A DNA stretch of 64,000 nucleotides from Atherix ibis (lineage: Eukaryota > Arthropoda > Insecta > Diptera > Athericidae). The stretch is taken from positions 40,933,920 through 40,997,919 of the forward strand of contig OY282606.1 in the NCBI GenBank assembly GCA_958298945.1, read 5' to 3'. A model generated the notes under the pieces. That model saw only the letters and a program-made list of their open reading frames with translations, was not told where the DNA came from and ran no database searches. A program made the translations under genes and the position numbers. Shown in pieces: positions 25,950 through 38,700 of the stretch (the stretch's first letter is position 1; every line of letters starts with the position of its first letter).

Positions 25950-28151
25950 CTTATATTTTTATTATTAACTTATTTAATTAATTAATAAAATATTACTTAA
26001 ACATTGTAATGACATGTAGGGGAATGGAATTTTTAAACTCTTTCAGACTTACAAGAAGACATTGAAATTTTTGCGAAGTATTCGGGATTGTCTTAAAATT
26101 TGGGTCCATAAGTCCATATTGGTTTCAGTAGCGCATTGTAGAGTTATAAGTTACTCTTTACGTCTCTCTTTCCGCTATCATCTGAAGCAAAACTACCTAT
26201 AAATTAGATAAATTTTCACAGCATACTGCATTTTCCAATTATATCATTCGAAGTTTAAATAATTCAATACGCCTACTCCTTGCAATATTTCAAAATCACA
26301 TATTTCTCGACGCAGAGTCAAATTTGAGGAAATATACAATCTGATACGCCATCCAAAATTTTCCCTAATATATCTCTTATTACATGACATCCTGCAAGCT
26401 ATTCGTCCATTTCAAGCCAGATAAAATGTTGCCAATCTTTACATTTAAACAGTATTTCGAAAACTGCAAACATTTTTCTAAGAAAAATATTTTTTGAACC
26501 AAAACCCTTACTTTTAACCCAATGATAAGCAGGTTACATTACCGACTAAAAAAAGGACCACTTTTAAGTTCTGTAGAGTAATTTTCACTTCCCAACATTT
26601 AAAAAAAATTATAATCAACGTTTTCCTATACTCACATAATATAGAGAATCTCTCTTCTCTACTTTCACCATAATAACAAAGTTCTAAGTGATCTTTCCTT
26701 CTTATTACTAAATTATGAAGGCTATACAACCCAAATGTAATTATGTTATTTTCTCTTTTCCCGTAAGAAGGTTCCAGGTTAACCATTTATCGAATGTAAG
26801 ACCTTCGTATCCACATTCCATTTTTCTAACCAGTATAATTTCCATTTAGGGTTATTTTAGGGATCTGTTCTCATTAAAGTGTAAAAGTAAGGTTAGCACA
26901 TTTTTGTTCATTTACCCCAACTTTCCACATTATGAACCAAATTTATAAGCATAATAAGTGGTTTTGTAAAATATTGGGGAAGCTATGGAGAGATTCTTAT
27001 GTTGGGTATAAATTACGGTTAGAAGTTAAATACTCCTCAATTAAAAATTTTGTGTAATGGATTTTTAAAAATATTAAGTATTAATTGTTTTAAAAAAAAA
27101 ATACAAAATTTTCAAAAATATTCAAAAAAAGTATCAAAAAGAAAAATGTCTAATATAATATTGAATACGATTTAAAATAAAAAACACATTATTTTGCATA
27201 TAAAACTATTAAAATTATTGTAATTACTACTATTATTAATTTATTTAAACTTCCAAGGATATTTTTAAAAATTTTCATACTTAGTCCAATTTTAAACTTA
27301 ATTATTTCAACAACGAAACATATTTCACAAGTGCTTCATACTCTTAAAAGTAATATTTTTTATTATATACATTTAATACTCACAAGTAGATAGATATATT
27401 TATGAATATTTTAAATATGTGTAAACATTTTAACAAAATGTTTAAATTCTTTTTAGTAAATCCTGGCTATACTCTCTTATTAAAACACGCTCATATATGG
27501 GCATACACGTATGAACTTATACAATATGACAAGCAATTTCGTTATCATTTCCGTATACATTGGAGTTGATTTCCCAACGGAAATGTTGGCAAAAAAAATT
27601 CTCTTCTGCTTTTATTAAATTTAATCAAATTCTCTGTTTTCTACTTTATTAAAATGACAATTTTGTTACGTTATCAAATTGAAACTATTTTATTATTGGT
27701 ATCAATTTATTTGAAGTATCATAAAAATTATATTTTATTAAACGAAAAAGGAATTAATTATTATAATCTAAATAAACATTTTTAAATAAATTCGAATCTG
27801 TATTATTATAAATGGTTTATTTTTTTTAGAACATTCATCCTTTTAAAGCGTACTTAAAAAATGTAAATCAATAAGATTGTTAATAAAGTATGGATATATC
27901 TTAATTTTATTCCAAAAATTTTAAACCAAATAAAGATAAAGTAAAGTCTCAGATAATATTAGTAAAGTCAAGTTGAAGGTAAATTTTATTTATTTTTTAA
28001 AGAAAAATTGTTCAAACCGTAAAAAAAATTATTTTTTTAAACTGGAACTTTGTATATAAAAATTTATTGTGCAGAAAGTTTGAAATTCATACATTTGTGC
28101 AATGTCAGAAAAAGTTTTCTTTTAAAAATCTATAAATTATATCAAATACAA
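25950..28151. other. AT-rich intergenic sequence without recognised features
   Basis: Short open frames only, no domain or repeat recognised. Confidence 0.5.
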
Positions 28152-28153
28152 TA

Positions 28154-28946
28154 ACAGTTCGGCTGAAAAGTTTATAAGGTAACACAGTAAAAATATTTTT
28201 TTTTGCAAAATTCATTTTTATTATTCAACATAGTTGCCTTCGAGGGCGATACAGCGATTATAGCGATCTTCCAACTTTTCGATACCATTTTTATAGTACT
28301 CTTTCGGTTTTCCCTCAAAATAGGCCTCAGTTTCATCATCGGTCTTAAATTTCTTGCCAGCGAGCATTCTCTTGAGGTCTGCAAACAGGAAAAAGTCGCT
28401 GGGGGCCAGATCTGGAGAATACGGTGGATGGGGAAGCAATTCGTAGCCCAATTCATTGAGTTTGACCATCGTTTTCATCGACTTGTGACACGGTGCATTG
28501 TCTTGGTGAAACAACACTTTTTTCTTCTTCAAATGAGGCCGTTTCTTAGCGATTTCTTTCTTCAAACGATCCAATAACGCTATATAATAGTCACTGTTGA
28601 TCGTCTGTCCCTTCTGGAGATAGTCAATAAATATTATACCATGCGCATCCCAAAATACAGACGCCATCATCTTACCAGCCGACTGTTGCGTCTTTCCACG
28701 CTTTGGATTCGGTTGGACTCTGGAGTGTAGTGACGGAGCCATGTTTCATCCATTGTCACATATCGACGCAAAAATTCGGGTTTATTGCGCTTGAACAGCT
28801 CCAAACACTGCTCAGAATCATCAACACGTTGTTGTTTTTGGTCCACAGTGAGCCCACGCGGCACCCACTTTGCACACAGCTTTCGTATGCCCAAATATTC
28901 ATACACGATATGTCCAACACGCTCTTTCGATATCTTCAGAGTCTCA
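28154..28946 (-). mobile_element. Irritans-type mariner, 5'-truncated
   Basis: The 3' terminus (acagttcggctgaaaag, after TA) is intact at 28154. Homology with the 50796 copy stops abruptly at about 28946, mid-transposase, so the N-terminal third and the other terminus are missing. The breakpoint is followed by a short tandem duplication near 28968-29027. Confidence 0.9.
28221..28906 (-). pseudogene. Irritans-type mariner transposase fragment
   Basis: Closely related to Himar1-type transposases. It retains all three catalytic motifs (TMDETW, FHQDNAPCH, SPDLAPSDFF). A deletion of about 38 nt after PESNR shifts the frame at 28690-28740, and a 12-nt in-frame deletion removes four residues in KTDDE..TEAYFE. 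It ends ALEGNYVE-stop as expected. Confidence 0.9.
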
Positions 28947-28967
28947 GAAAAATTGCATAATTATAAT

Positions 28968-29027
28968 TTTTTCTTCAATTTGTTTATGGCCACAATTTTT
29001 TTCTTCAATTTGTTTATTGCCAACAGT
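28968..29027. repeat. Tandem duplication of about 29 bp
   Basis: ttcttcaatttgtttatggcc and ttcttcaatttgtttattgcc units sit side by side just past the breakpoint of the truncated irritans-type mariner. Confidence 0.7.
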
Positions 29028-29029
29028 GT

Positions 29030-32000
29030 AACAACTGTTTAGATCCATTAGGAAAGATATGAAATTTTATCAACACTCTAATACCATTATTAATGTTAGA
29101 CAAGTAAAAAAAAAATAAAAATCTAATAAAAATAGTACTATTTACATTTTTATTTATTAATATATGGTAAATGAACGGTTTTGAATTGACTAATACGATT
29201 TTTCTCTTAAATTGTTATTATTATTATTAAAATTAAATTTATGGTAATTGCGATTATTCCTTGTATAAAATTTGTTCTTTTTAAAAATTTTCTGTATCAG
29301 TATAAACTTTCTAAGATTTTTGATGATAATCAAAATAATAGATTCTACCGGCCAGTCCAAATATTCGATGGCTTTTTTGATCAAAACTATTTTTTTACAA
29401 TCCTCACAGCAGTTATTTGTACGTTATCCTGTTGATAAACTGACTGAACAACAAGGTTTATACAACTGTAGTACGAAATACCTATAAATGTATGGTGGGT
29501 CCCAAAACTTTGAGTGCTTCTTTCAATCGTGTTAACAATAAGAGAAGTATCCAATCTATCCTTACACGCCAGACAAAAATTTCTTAAAATAGCCTGACCT
29601 CTTATCTCTTTTGTGACTGCTCTAACTCCTCTTATAATTTTCTGGATCTCTAAAAATATTACGATTTGGTGACGAATTTCTCGAAATGACAGATATTAGT
29701 TTTTAATAGCTTTAATTTGGTCAATTTCTTCACTACTTAATTGTTTTCCACTTTTTATTTTTTAATTATAACTGCTGAAGAAAGAACTCCAAATAGTTCG
29801 ACCCAAACAGTTGTCGTCTAAAATAAAAAAGAACTGTTTGGATTTTGTTAAAATTCACTAAAGTAAGAATAACTCCCTTTATCTGCTCACAAAAAGAAAA
29901 AATCACTACTTAAAGTACAACTTGAAATAACAAAAATATTCGTAACAAAAATGAAAGTGATTCGAAAATGTGTACATTTTTGGTGCTTAGGTAATTTTAA
30001 TAAATAACTAACCAATATATAATTGAACAAATACGAGTAATTTCGATCGAATATTCAGAAGAAATAATAAGACAAATTGTGCTTGGTAAATAATGTATAT
30101 TTAGGTTAACCATAAATCAAGTTAACTTAACTAATTATGATGAGTAAATGTAAACTGTGTAAAATGGGTAATGACTGACATGTCAATAACTTATAATGAT
30201 GGGTTCTAATTACAACACCAAGTCCCCTCTTAGAAATTTATTAAGGTATGCTCTCGTCAAGCAATCATAGCACACCTTAACTGAGGTTATTAGAAAACAC
30301 TACAATTATCCTTGCTCATAAGAACGTACTAGTTAAGGGCTCGTTAGAAATAACAACTTAACTGTCTTTGTGTAAATACTGATTTTCTTCATCTCTGATA
30401 AGATCAGTCAATTTTAAGTAATTATACAATAAATAAATAAGTTCTAATTTATATTGGACTGACTATTTACAATAATATTATTATTCGACTCTTACAAAAC
30501 TCACCAACTAGTATACTATCGAATTAAATTTATTAAAGACTTCAAAGTAGTAATGCGGTATAGTAGAGTATTAATGGTAAACAGTTTGAGATTTTTTTGT
30601 GAAAATTATTGGAAAAAGGAGAATTAGTTAAATCTCAAAGGATATTATTAAAAAAATTCTCAAAGGATCATTGAAATACTAAATCTGTAAATATTTATCA
30701 AAAAAGCTTAAGTTGTATATCAAAAATAAGGTTTAATTTTATGAATTTTCCGAAGCACTTTTAAATAGGAATTATTTTTGATGGATTCTGTTCATTTTAT
30801 TAGAAAGAGAAAAACCATCATAAAATTTAATATTAAAGTGAGTATAATCTAAATATCATATTTATTTTAAATTTAAATAAAATGAGAAAAACTACAATTT
30901 TTTATTAATATTGTGGCAATTATTTTGAATATCACAAAAAGTACGGAAAAAATCCCATTTTTTTTTCCAAAATAGTATGTACTCATCACATTTATATGTT
31001 ACGTAACCTATTGGAATAATTTAATTTGAATAATTAAAATAAATTGGAAGATTTTCAAATGAACGTAAATCCATATACATCATATTAAATATATTTTATT
31101 ATAATTTATTTTTGTGATAGAAAGGAATAAAAATCAATCGAATAAATGCAATAATGTGTAAAAATATTTTCCGCCTGTTTTTTTTTTTTTTTTGGTACTC
31201 GAAACAAAAAAAAAATGATAATTTGAATAAAATCACGCTTCAAATTATTGTGAAATTCAATTTGAGATCCTTAATTTTTTGGTGTGCAAGAATCAAAATT
31301 GTAAAAGAAGTGAACGAATATGTTTTCACTTCATCAATTCTATTCACATTCAGGGCGAGAAATTTCAAAGCTAAAAGATACATTTTTGGGCATTCAGATA
31401 ATAATGGTTAAAAAGAATTTGTTGCCTTTCAAAATGTTAAACCTAAAGAGGGATGAACTTATGTTATCTTAAAATAACATAAATGCAAAAGTGTTAGTAT
31501 TAGTCGTATTTTATTTATTTTCAAATATTTATAACAACCCCCTTGAAAGAATGAAAATAAAGTTGAAAAGAACAAACTCAGTCACTTTTGAACTTTTGAC
31601 ATTTCATCGCTAAAAAATGAAATAGATTGCTTTCAATAAGCTAAATAAATAAGATTTTTTTCTCTATTACAATAAAAATTCGTTTAATCAAATATGATTT
31701 TTCAAAAGGATTTTAAAGATATTTTGCCCTTTTATAGAAAATCAGCTATTATAAAATGTATGATTGGATAGGACTCATAATTGAAATAAATTACTTTTTA
31801 TTTATTTTTAAATTTACTAAAGTTTATATTTGATTAATTATAAATAACATGTGAAGTATGAAATTTGGTAGAAAAGTAATGAGCCTATTTTTTTTCTAAT
31901 TAATTTCATTTTATCCCCTTCAAAAGAGTGCTTTTGGGGAGCTGTACATCGGCGGAGTAGTTTTTTCCACTCTTCGTTACAGTGTTGGAAGGCTCCAATT

Positions 32001-32828
32001 GGAATCTCCATCAGTTCCTCCGTGATAAACTTTGCTTATTATCAACACAACCAAGATGACATCCTTTTGGGCTTTGATCAGATGAATAGGGAAGTGAGGA
32101 ACAGACTCATTTTTATCAGTTTTAGCTGTTGACAAAACACATTGACTCGTTGTAATTTTTTCGTTAAATAAACTCGCGGATTCACTAAGTTTAAATCCCA
32201 ATTCAATGGGATATCGTTGCTCCAAGTCTCCCTGTTCCATTTTTCGTAATGCACTACAAAAACACAATTGCACTAATCACGCTCTATAGGGTGTGTATTT
32301 ACCGGACGACATATACAAGCTATGTGGAGATTGTCAGATCGCTTTTAGTAAATCCAGTCTTATTACTTTACTGTTACACTTCGTAGATTAATTTTGTTTG
32401 TTTATTTGTTAGGTTATTGCAGTCGCCAAATGGCGTCATGGTTGTAGTACTGTAAGGTAGCCCCTGAACCGTACAAGTTTTTGTGTTAAGGGACGTTACC
32501 AGGTTTTTAAGCAATTCTGTTTTGTTTTCGATAGTCTACATCAGTTAAAAAGAGATCTTTAAAGTAAAATTGTGTGTTTTCATAGTTCCACAAAGGGAAA
32601 AAACCTCCTCACAAAAAAATTCCTATTTTGCTTATATTCGCTCAACATATGTGGAATAGTTAGCAAAACGATTGCTACATAGGACGTGTATGATTCCTTA
32701 AAAAGAATATTTTAGGTTAGAGCACCATTTCGGTAAAAACTAGTTGAAGAGACTGAATTGTTGGATAGTTGCACAGTGAGACGTTTAAAAATGGCTGGAG
32801 CACATTGTATAGCTGCAACTCCATGAGT
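29030..32828. other. Unassigned intergenic sequence
   Basis: Mostly AT-rich. The 31920-32520 part is GC-richer and looks like transposon-derived sequence, but I could not place it. A long T run lies near 31180. Confidence 0.4.
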
Positions 32829-32830
32829 TA

Positions 32831-34114
32831 CGAGTGTCATTCAACAAGTACTTAGCCTCACCGCCCGATGGAACTGGTGCCACAAAAGAAATTTACCATC
32901 GTGCAGCACATTATTTTAATAGCCTACTGTCATAGTCGATTCCCTTCATAAGTTTTGTTTTGAGAGCCTTTGAAAGCGAGCGTGTCGGTCGGTTGCACAA
33001 AAATGGAAAAAGAACAATATCGGTCGGTGATTAGATTCTTGTTTTTGGAAGGGAAAACGCGCAGCGAAATCAAAGATCGCTTGGATGCTGTGTATGGTGA
33101 CTCTTCTCCTTCGATGGCGACAGTCAAGAATTGGTTCAACGAGTTTGTTCGTGGCCGCACGTCGGTTTTTGATGAGCCACGCCCAGGTGCCCCGAAAACG
33201 GCTGCTACGGAGGAAAACGTTAAAAAAGTCCACGATCTCGTGTTGGCAGACCGTCGATTGAAGATTCACGAGACAGCTGAGACTGTGGGCATCGCAGTAG
33301 GAACGGTGCATCATATTCTACACGAAGAACTGGGCATGAGAAAGCTGTCGGCACGATGGGTGCCGCGTTTGCTCACACCGGAAAACAAGCGCAACCGTGA
33401 GACCACATTGGCGACGTGTTTGGCGCTGTTTCAGGGCAATCCAGCGGAGTTCTTGCATCGTTTCGTGACTGTCGACAACATGGAGTCACTGGTACACACC
33501 AGAGACCAAGGAACAGTCGAAACAGTGGACTTAACCCGGCGAACGTGCTCCGAAGAAGGTGAAGACTGTTCGATCGGCCGGAAAGGTGATGGCCACCGTT
33601 TTCTGGGATTCACAAGGTGTGATCCACATCGATTACCTCGAGAAGGGTAAAACAATCACGGGGCGCTACTATGCTGACTTATTGGGCCGATTTGACGTCG
33701 AATTGAAGAAAAAGCGGCCCCGATTTGCGAAGAAAAAAGTGCTGTTCTACCACAACAACGCGCCGGCTCACACCTCCGCCGTCGCCATGGCCAAATTGGT
33801 CGAATTGCGCTACGAATTGCTGCCCCATCCACCGTACTCTCCAGATTTGGCCCCCTGTGACTACTTTTTGTTTCCAAACCTGAAAAAATCACTCGCCGGG
33901 AATAGATTTGGGTCGAATGAGGAGGTCATCGTCGCCACGGAGGCCTATTTTGCTTCCCTCGAGAAAATGTATTTTTTGGACGGGTTAAAAAAGTTAGATT
34001 ATCGCTGGGCCAAGTGTATCGAGCTTGAAGGAGATTATGTGGAAAAATAAATTGCCACCTTTCCAAAATTTTCGTTTTTCTTTTGTAGGCTAAGTACTTG
34101 TTGAATGACCCTCA
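32831..34114 (+). mobile_element. Mariner element, full-length, same lineage as 7978
   Basis: A 1284-bp element flanked by TA (32829-32830, 34115-34116), with termini cgagtgtcattcaacaagta.. and ..tacttgttgaatgaccctca. GC content is clearly higher than the surroundings, marking a recent arrival compared with the other copies. Confidence 0.93.
33003..34050 (+). pseudogene. Mariner transposase with a 2-nt deletion at the first catalytic motif
   Basis: MEKEQYRSVIRFLFLEGKTRS begins a well-preserved N-terminal half (33003-33475). At the first catalytic site the DNA reads gtcgac-aacatgg where gtcgacgaaacatgg would give VDETW, so loss of GA shifts the frame. After a further stop (TAA after QWT), the C-terminal half is open (33559-34050) with VFWDSQGVIHIDYLEKGKT and SPDLAPCDYFLFPNLKK. 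The second catalytic motif reads FYHNNAPAHTS, with Asp replaced by Asn. Confidence 0.92.
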
Positions 34115-34186
34115 TATTGTCTAGTTGGTGGCAGAAAACACTCCAGAACCAGACCCTGGAGTGTTTCTGCCACCAACTAGACAATA
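34115..34186. repeat. Hairpin flush with the mariner target duplication
   Basis: Arms 34115-34146 and 34156-34186 are complementary except for one bulged base; the loop is 9 bp. The first two bases of the left arm are the right TA duplication of the mariner at 32831. Confidence 0.9.
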
Positions 34187-34532
34187 GGTCCATTTCCCCT
34201 AATTCTCACATGTTCCATCACTAAAACTAACTCAATACTTCTATGAGTGCTTCAATTTTGCATGTTTTCGAGAAAAAAAATTTAAATAGAAAGTGTCCTT
34301 TCAATATGGATTAAAATCTTGTAAAATTAAAAAAAAATATATAATAAATACATTTTTAATAAGATAGCATATTATACAATAATATTTGTTGGCGTTTATT
34401 TTATTATAAAAATTCTCTTTATAAATTTTAATTTTCCTAAATATTTTGTCTTTTAAATAGTAATTTGATCCTTATCTAATTTTTTTTTTATTTTCTGTTT
34501 TTTTCTTTTAGGAAATTATTGCTACATCACAA

Positions 34533-35753
34533 ATGGGTTCAAAAAATATGCTAAAATTTCTATTTATTATATTGGTCGTATCGATTTTATGTAAAGATAT
34601 CCGAAAAGTAAATGCTGAGAAACAAAAATGGGCAAACAGTATTCTGCCACGTATCGATTATCGCCTTTTAACGATACAAAATTGCTTATCATACGTAATT
34701 GATATGAACATAAATCGACGTCAAACAGCAGTTCTATTATCGAGAACATTTATCGAAGAGGAAATAAATTTTTGTATTAGGAAACTGACAAAATCAAGTG
34801 CTGTACTCATACTCGATCATAGTACTAATAAGAAGAAAATCATCTTTGAAAATAATTTTTCACACATGAATTATACGGTAGACCATAAACTTGGACGACT
34901 ATCCTTTTATATAATGTATGCCACATCAATTGAGGACTTGAGAGATATTATTTACTCACTGTCAAAATTAAGCATATTTCAATCTCGTACAAACTATATT
35001 GTAATAATGAATTTTCCTGAGTACGAAAAGGAAGGCGATTACATAAATGAGGTCGAGAAGAATATCGACTATTTAAGAGAAGGATTTTCTCTTCTTTGGC
35101 ATTTAAATATCTTCAACTCAATAATTATTTACTGCACTGATAATGAATTCTCTTGTAAGATTTACCATTGGTTCCCATTCGATAAGGGTTCTAAGTGTGG
35201 ACGTAATAAAACAAATTATGCTCTTTTGGACACTTGTGAATATAGTCCTACGGATGATAGTCTAACCGTAAATTACATAAATGGTGGACGAATTAAGTAT
35301 ACTGGAGATATTAATATCATCGGGTCAAGAGCACCAAAATTTCATATAAATGCAAGCTTTAATGATATGAGGATGAAAAGCAAGTATTTTGTACGAAAGT
35401 TTTTCAATCAGGATCCTCGTGGACTGTTCGAGTTTCGTAAACGACATACAAATAAAGAGCAAGAAATTTATCCGGACATGTATTATTATCAGAAAAATAT
35501 TCCTCGACTTGTTAAAGTACATCATTTCCACTTTTATCAAAAGCTACCAAACAATTTCAATGGTTGCCGTTTTAAGTGCGTCATATTTGTTTGGCCGCCT
35601 TTTGTCACTACGTATGAAACTGCCTGGGTTGGAATTGAACATAAAATGTTTTTGGACATAGCCAGATTTCTTAACTTTCGTATCAAAGAAATATTTCCAT
35701 CACCAAATGGCAGACGAGAAATAAACGATGACTTAAAAATGGAATTTTTCACA
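34533..35753 (+). CDS. IR gene exon 1 (N-terminal domain and S1)
   Basis: Encodes residues 1-407, from the initiator Met through a hydrophobic leader, the divergent extracellular domain and most of S1. It ends after the Thr codon ACA with donor gtaaat (phase 0). The open frame runs three codons into the intron before a stop, which confirms splicing is needed. Confidence 0.9.
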
Positions 35754-38700
35754 GTAAATTAACTCGACTAATACATTTTTACTGGGCCATTTTTTATTGA
35801 ATTTTTCTATTTTCTTTCTTTACATTTTTTTCACTTATTTCTAATATTAATAAAATGAAATAAATCTAGAACAATTCGGCTCAAATGGCATTCGGAAATT
35901 TATATCCTATTATTGAACATCATACCAATATAGATTACTCCATTGGATATTTGTATGATGATGTTTTATGGGTGGTTCCCCGAGCTCAACTGAAACCAAT
36001 TTGGCTTAACCTTCTATACACGTTTAAGTGCGTATTTCGGATTTTTTTTATACAACTAAAAAAAACTCTGTTATAAAATACTTATAAATGAATTACTTAT
36101 TTCCATTTCTCTTCTTATTATAGTACATTTATATGGATCATAGTAGTTGTTGCTTTCATAATTTTCACCTTTTTATACACGTGGATTAGTAAAATTAATA
36201 CAAATCGCCCTCTAGATACGGCAGTCATGGACTGCGTTATTGTTGCAGCCTCTTCGAATATTCAAAATATTCCATCGAATCAAATTATACGGTAAGATTT
36301 TTTTATTAATTAAATGAATATAGTCAGTGTTTTTTTTTATATTTAAAGCTCCGATAAGTGTTAATGGCTAAAGTAACAGGACAATTTTCCTAATGTAATA
36401 AGGACATTATCGTAATAATATAATCGGAAATGAAGATTTTTATAAGGAGCATAAATGATTTTTTAAAGGCTTTTCGATTGAAGAGATTGGATTCGAGAGG
36501 AATTGTAACCCTTGAGTTTAATACCGTATGTCCAAAATGGTTTCAAAATTGTATTGTAAATTTAAAGTTTGGTCTTTAGTGACAACTTTAGTCGGTTGTT
36601 CAGTAGTCGAAGCAGTTTTTAAACATCTCTGTTACGTTCAAGTCTATATATTCTTATGCAAGGATTCCACGTTTATCTTGGTTTAGTCACAGCTATTGTA
36701 CTTTTTCACATGGTAGAAAAATATTAGCATTAAGGTATATAGGGACATGTGGTTTTTTGCATATGGTGAAGGTAACATGGACACTTTTTTGCTCATTTAT
36801 TTCGTAAGCCTGTATTGATAATTGTGGATATGAGATTATAGATTACTGGACGTTGATTGGATATTTGAATTGAAAGAAAAGTCACTATGATAGTTTTGAA
36901 ATTATTTAGGATGCCGTAAATATAAATATTGTATAGAAGTGGACCAAGAATACTGCCGTGAGGAGCACCAGCCATAGTAGGAGATATTCCAGTAGAGTCA
37001 TTATTAACTTCTATTAAGAAATAATGTTAGTAAATATATAATTTTAAAATAAGAAAGTATGTAGAAAGAAGGACAGTACACGATCCAAGCCATGGACAGT
37101 ACCATTTTCGCTCAAGAGAGGACGTTATATAATCATTGTAGAGTGGTCTGATCGATAATTAACTTAGTGATCCGAGATAATTTGAGCATTAGAAAACTTT
37201 TCAAAATGAGCATTTTTTTTTAAAGACAAAAATAGAGCAATATGTTAGAGAAAATATAGTCTTCTTTAAAAGGATAACTATTATTTATTTATAAAAAAAT
37301 AAAGAACAATAATTTTTTTAAGTATAATTTTTAATTATTCAGCTTTTTATTATTAAATGCGAGTAATTAAGGTCTTAATTGATGGAACTTCACTGTATTA
37401 CCTCATACGTTGTGCTGGTAGTCCAGATACTATCTGGAGGCTGCAGTAAACCGTTGCATCTTGTTTGCCAACTCGCCAGTTGGATATATTTTTTTCTTCT
37501 TCAAAACTATTTCTAAAAACAATTTTATTTTCTTCAAAAATTCAACCAACAAGCATGCTGTCCCATTTTCTTCTATCAAATCCATCCAAACTTCACCTTC
37601 ATGGCAGGTGTTAATATACTCCATCCTTTATAGAGAATCCTCTATCATTAACAAATATTTTTCTATAAATACTCCTTATCACGATTGATTGTCGTGGATG
37701 AGAACAGCTAAGAAAAAAAAATTGACCGTCTACTTTACAGGAATCTTTTCTTACAAGAGTTTAATGAGATAAAAAATACTATTTATGAATGCGGCCACCA
37801 TAAAAAACGGCGACAAATGGTATTTTACTTCTTAGGGCAGCACCTGTTTAAATGCGCATAAGAGTAACACCTATAAGAACATTCTTATTAATACGGATTC
37901 GCTCATTGCAATCAAAGGTGATCCTGGACCATACTAGCTTCCTTCTGTTTGAAAAAAAAACCTTCGTTGGATTTCAGGTCATGTGGGTATTTTAGGAAAT
38001 AAGCTGAAGGACTTGCTGAGAAAACCTGCACTCCAATAATCAACCCGACGTGCCTCAGCTTCTCAAGTGTCAAACTCCGGAATGAAGGGAAGTTAGACTT
38101 TAAACCAGGCTTTCCAGTGGAATGTAGAACCACACTTTTCGGCTTATATATTCGAAAACCAATCCAAAGTGTTGGGCAAGAGAGCTTTTCAGTACTAGAA
38201 TTGGTTATACTGCACTTACACACGACATCCTGTTTGATCCCCAGTTGCCAAAATTGCGGCACATGACTTCCGGTTTAATAATCTTCAAACTCACATAATT
38301 TAGCATATTCTGAGAGAATGTCGTTTTCTCTTTGACTGTTTCTCTGGCGGGACTCCTCCTCTTCATACACTTCTAAACCACCCCTACGTTTTATTAACAA
38401 AATATAAACTAAATTCTCATTTTTATCTAACTAATCGTTCTATTTTATGAACTTATTGTACTAAATTTTAATTAAATGTTTCTCATACATTCATTTATGA
38501 TATATATAAGCATCTGACGATCTCTCGTGCCGCCATATTACGTTCATGCAATTAATAAGAATTTAAAATAATTTCCAAAAAAAATAATAAAAAATGTAAG
38601 GCATTTTACTATTCTGTAGGATTTCATTTAAATCAACTTTATTATGAAAATAAAAATGAAACGTTTTTTAAATTAAGAAAATAAATCAATAAACAAATAT

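Noticed and set aside
31920..32520. GC-richer island with a possible ORF at 31977-32273
   Set aside because: No domain, no terminal repeats and no matching partner could be recognised, so it is not called.
35885..36076. Independent small gene starting at the Met in IR exon 2
   Set aside because: The sequence joins in phase to IR exons 1 and 3 and carries IR motifs; the frame beyond 36027 is intron.
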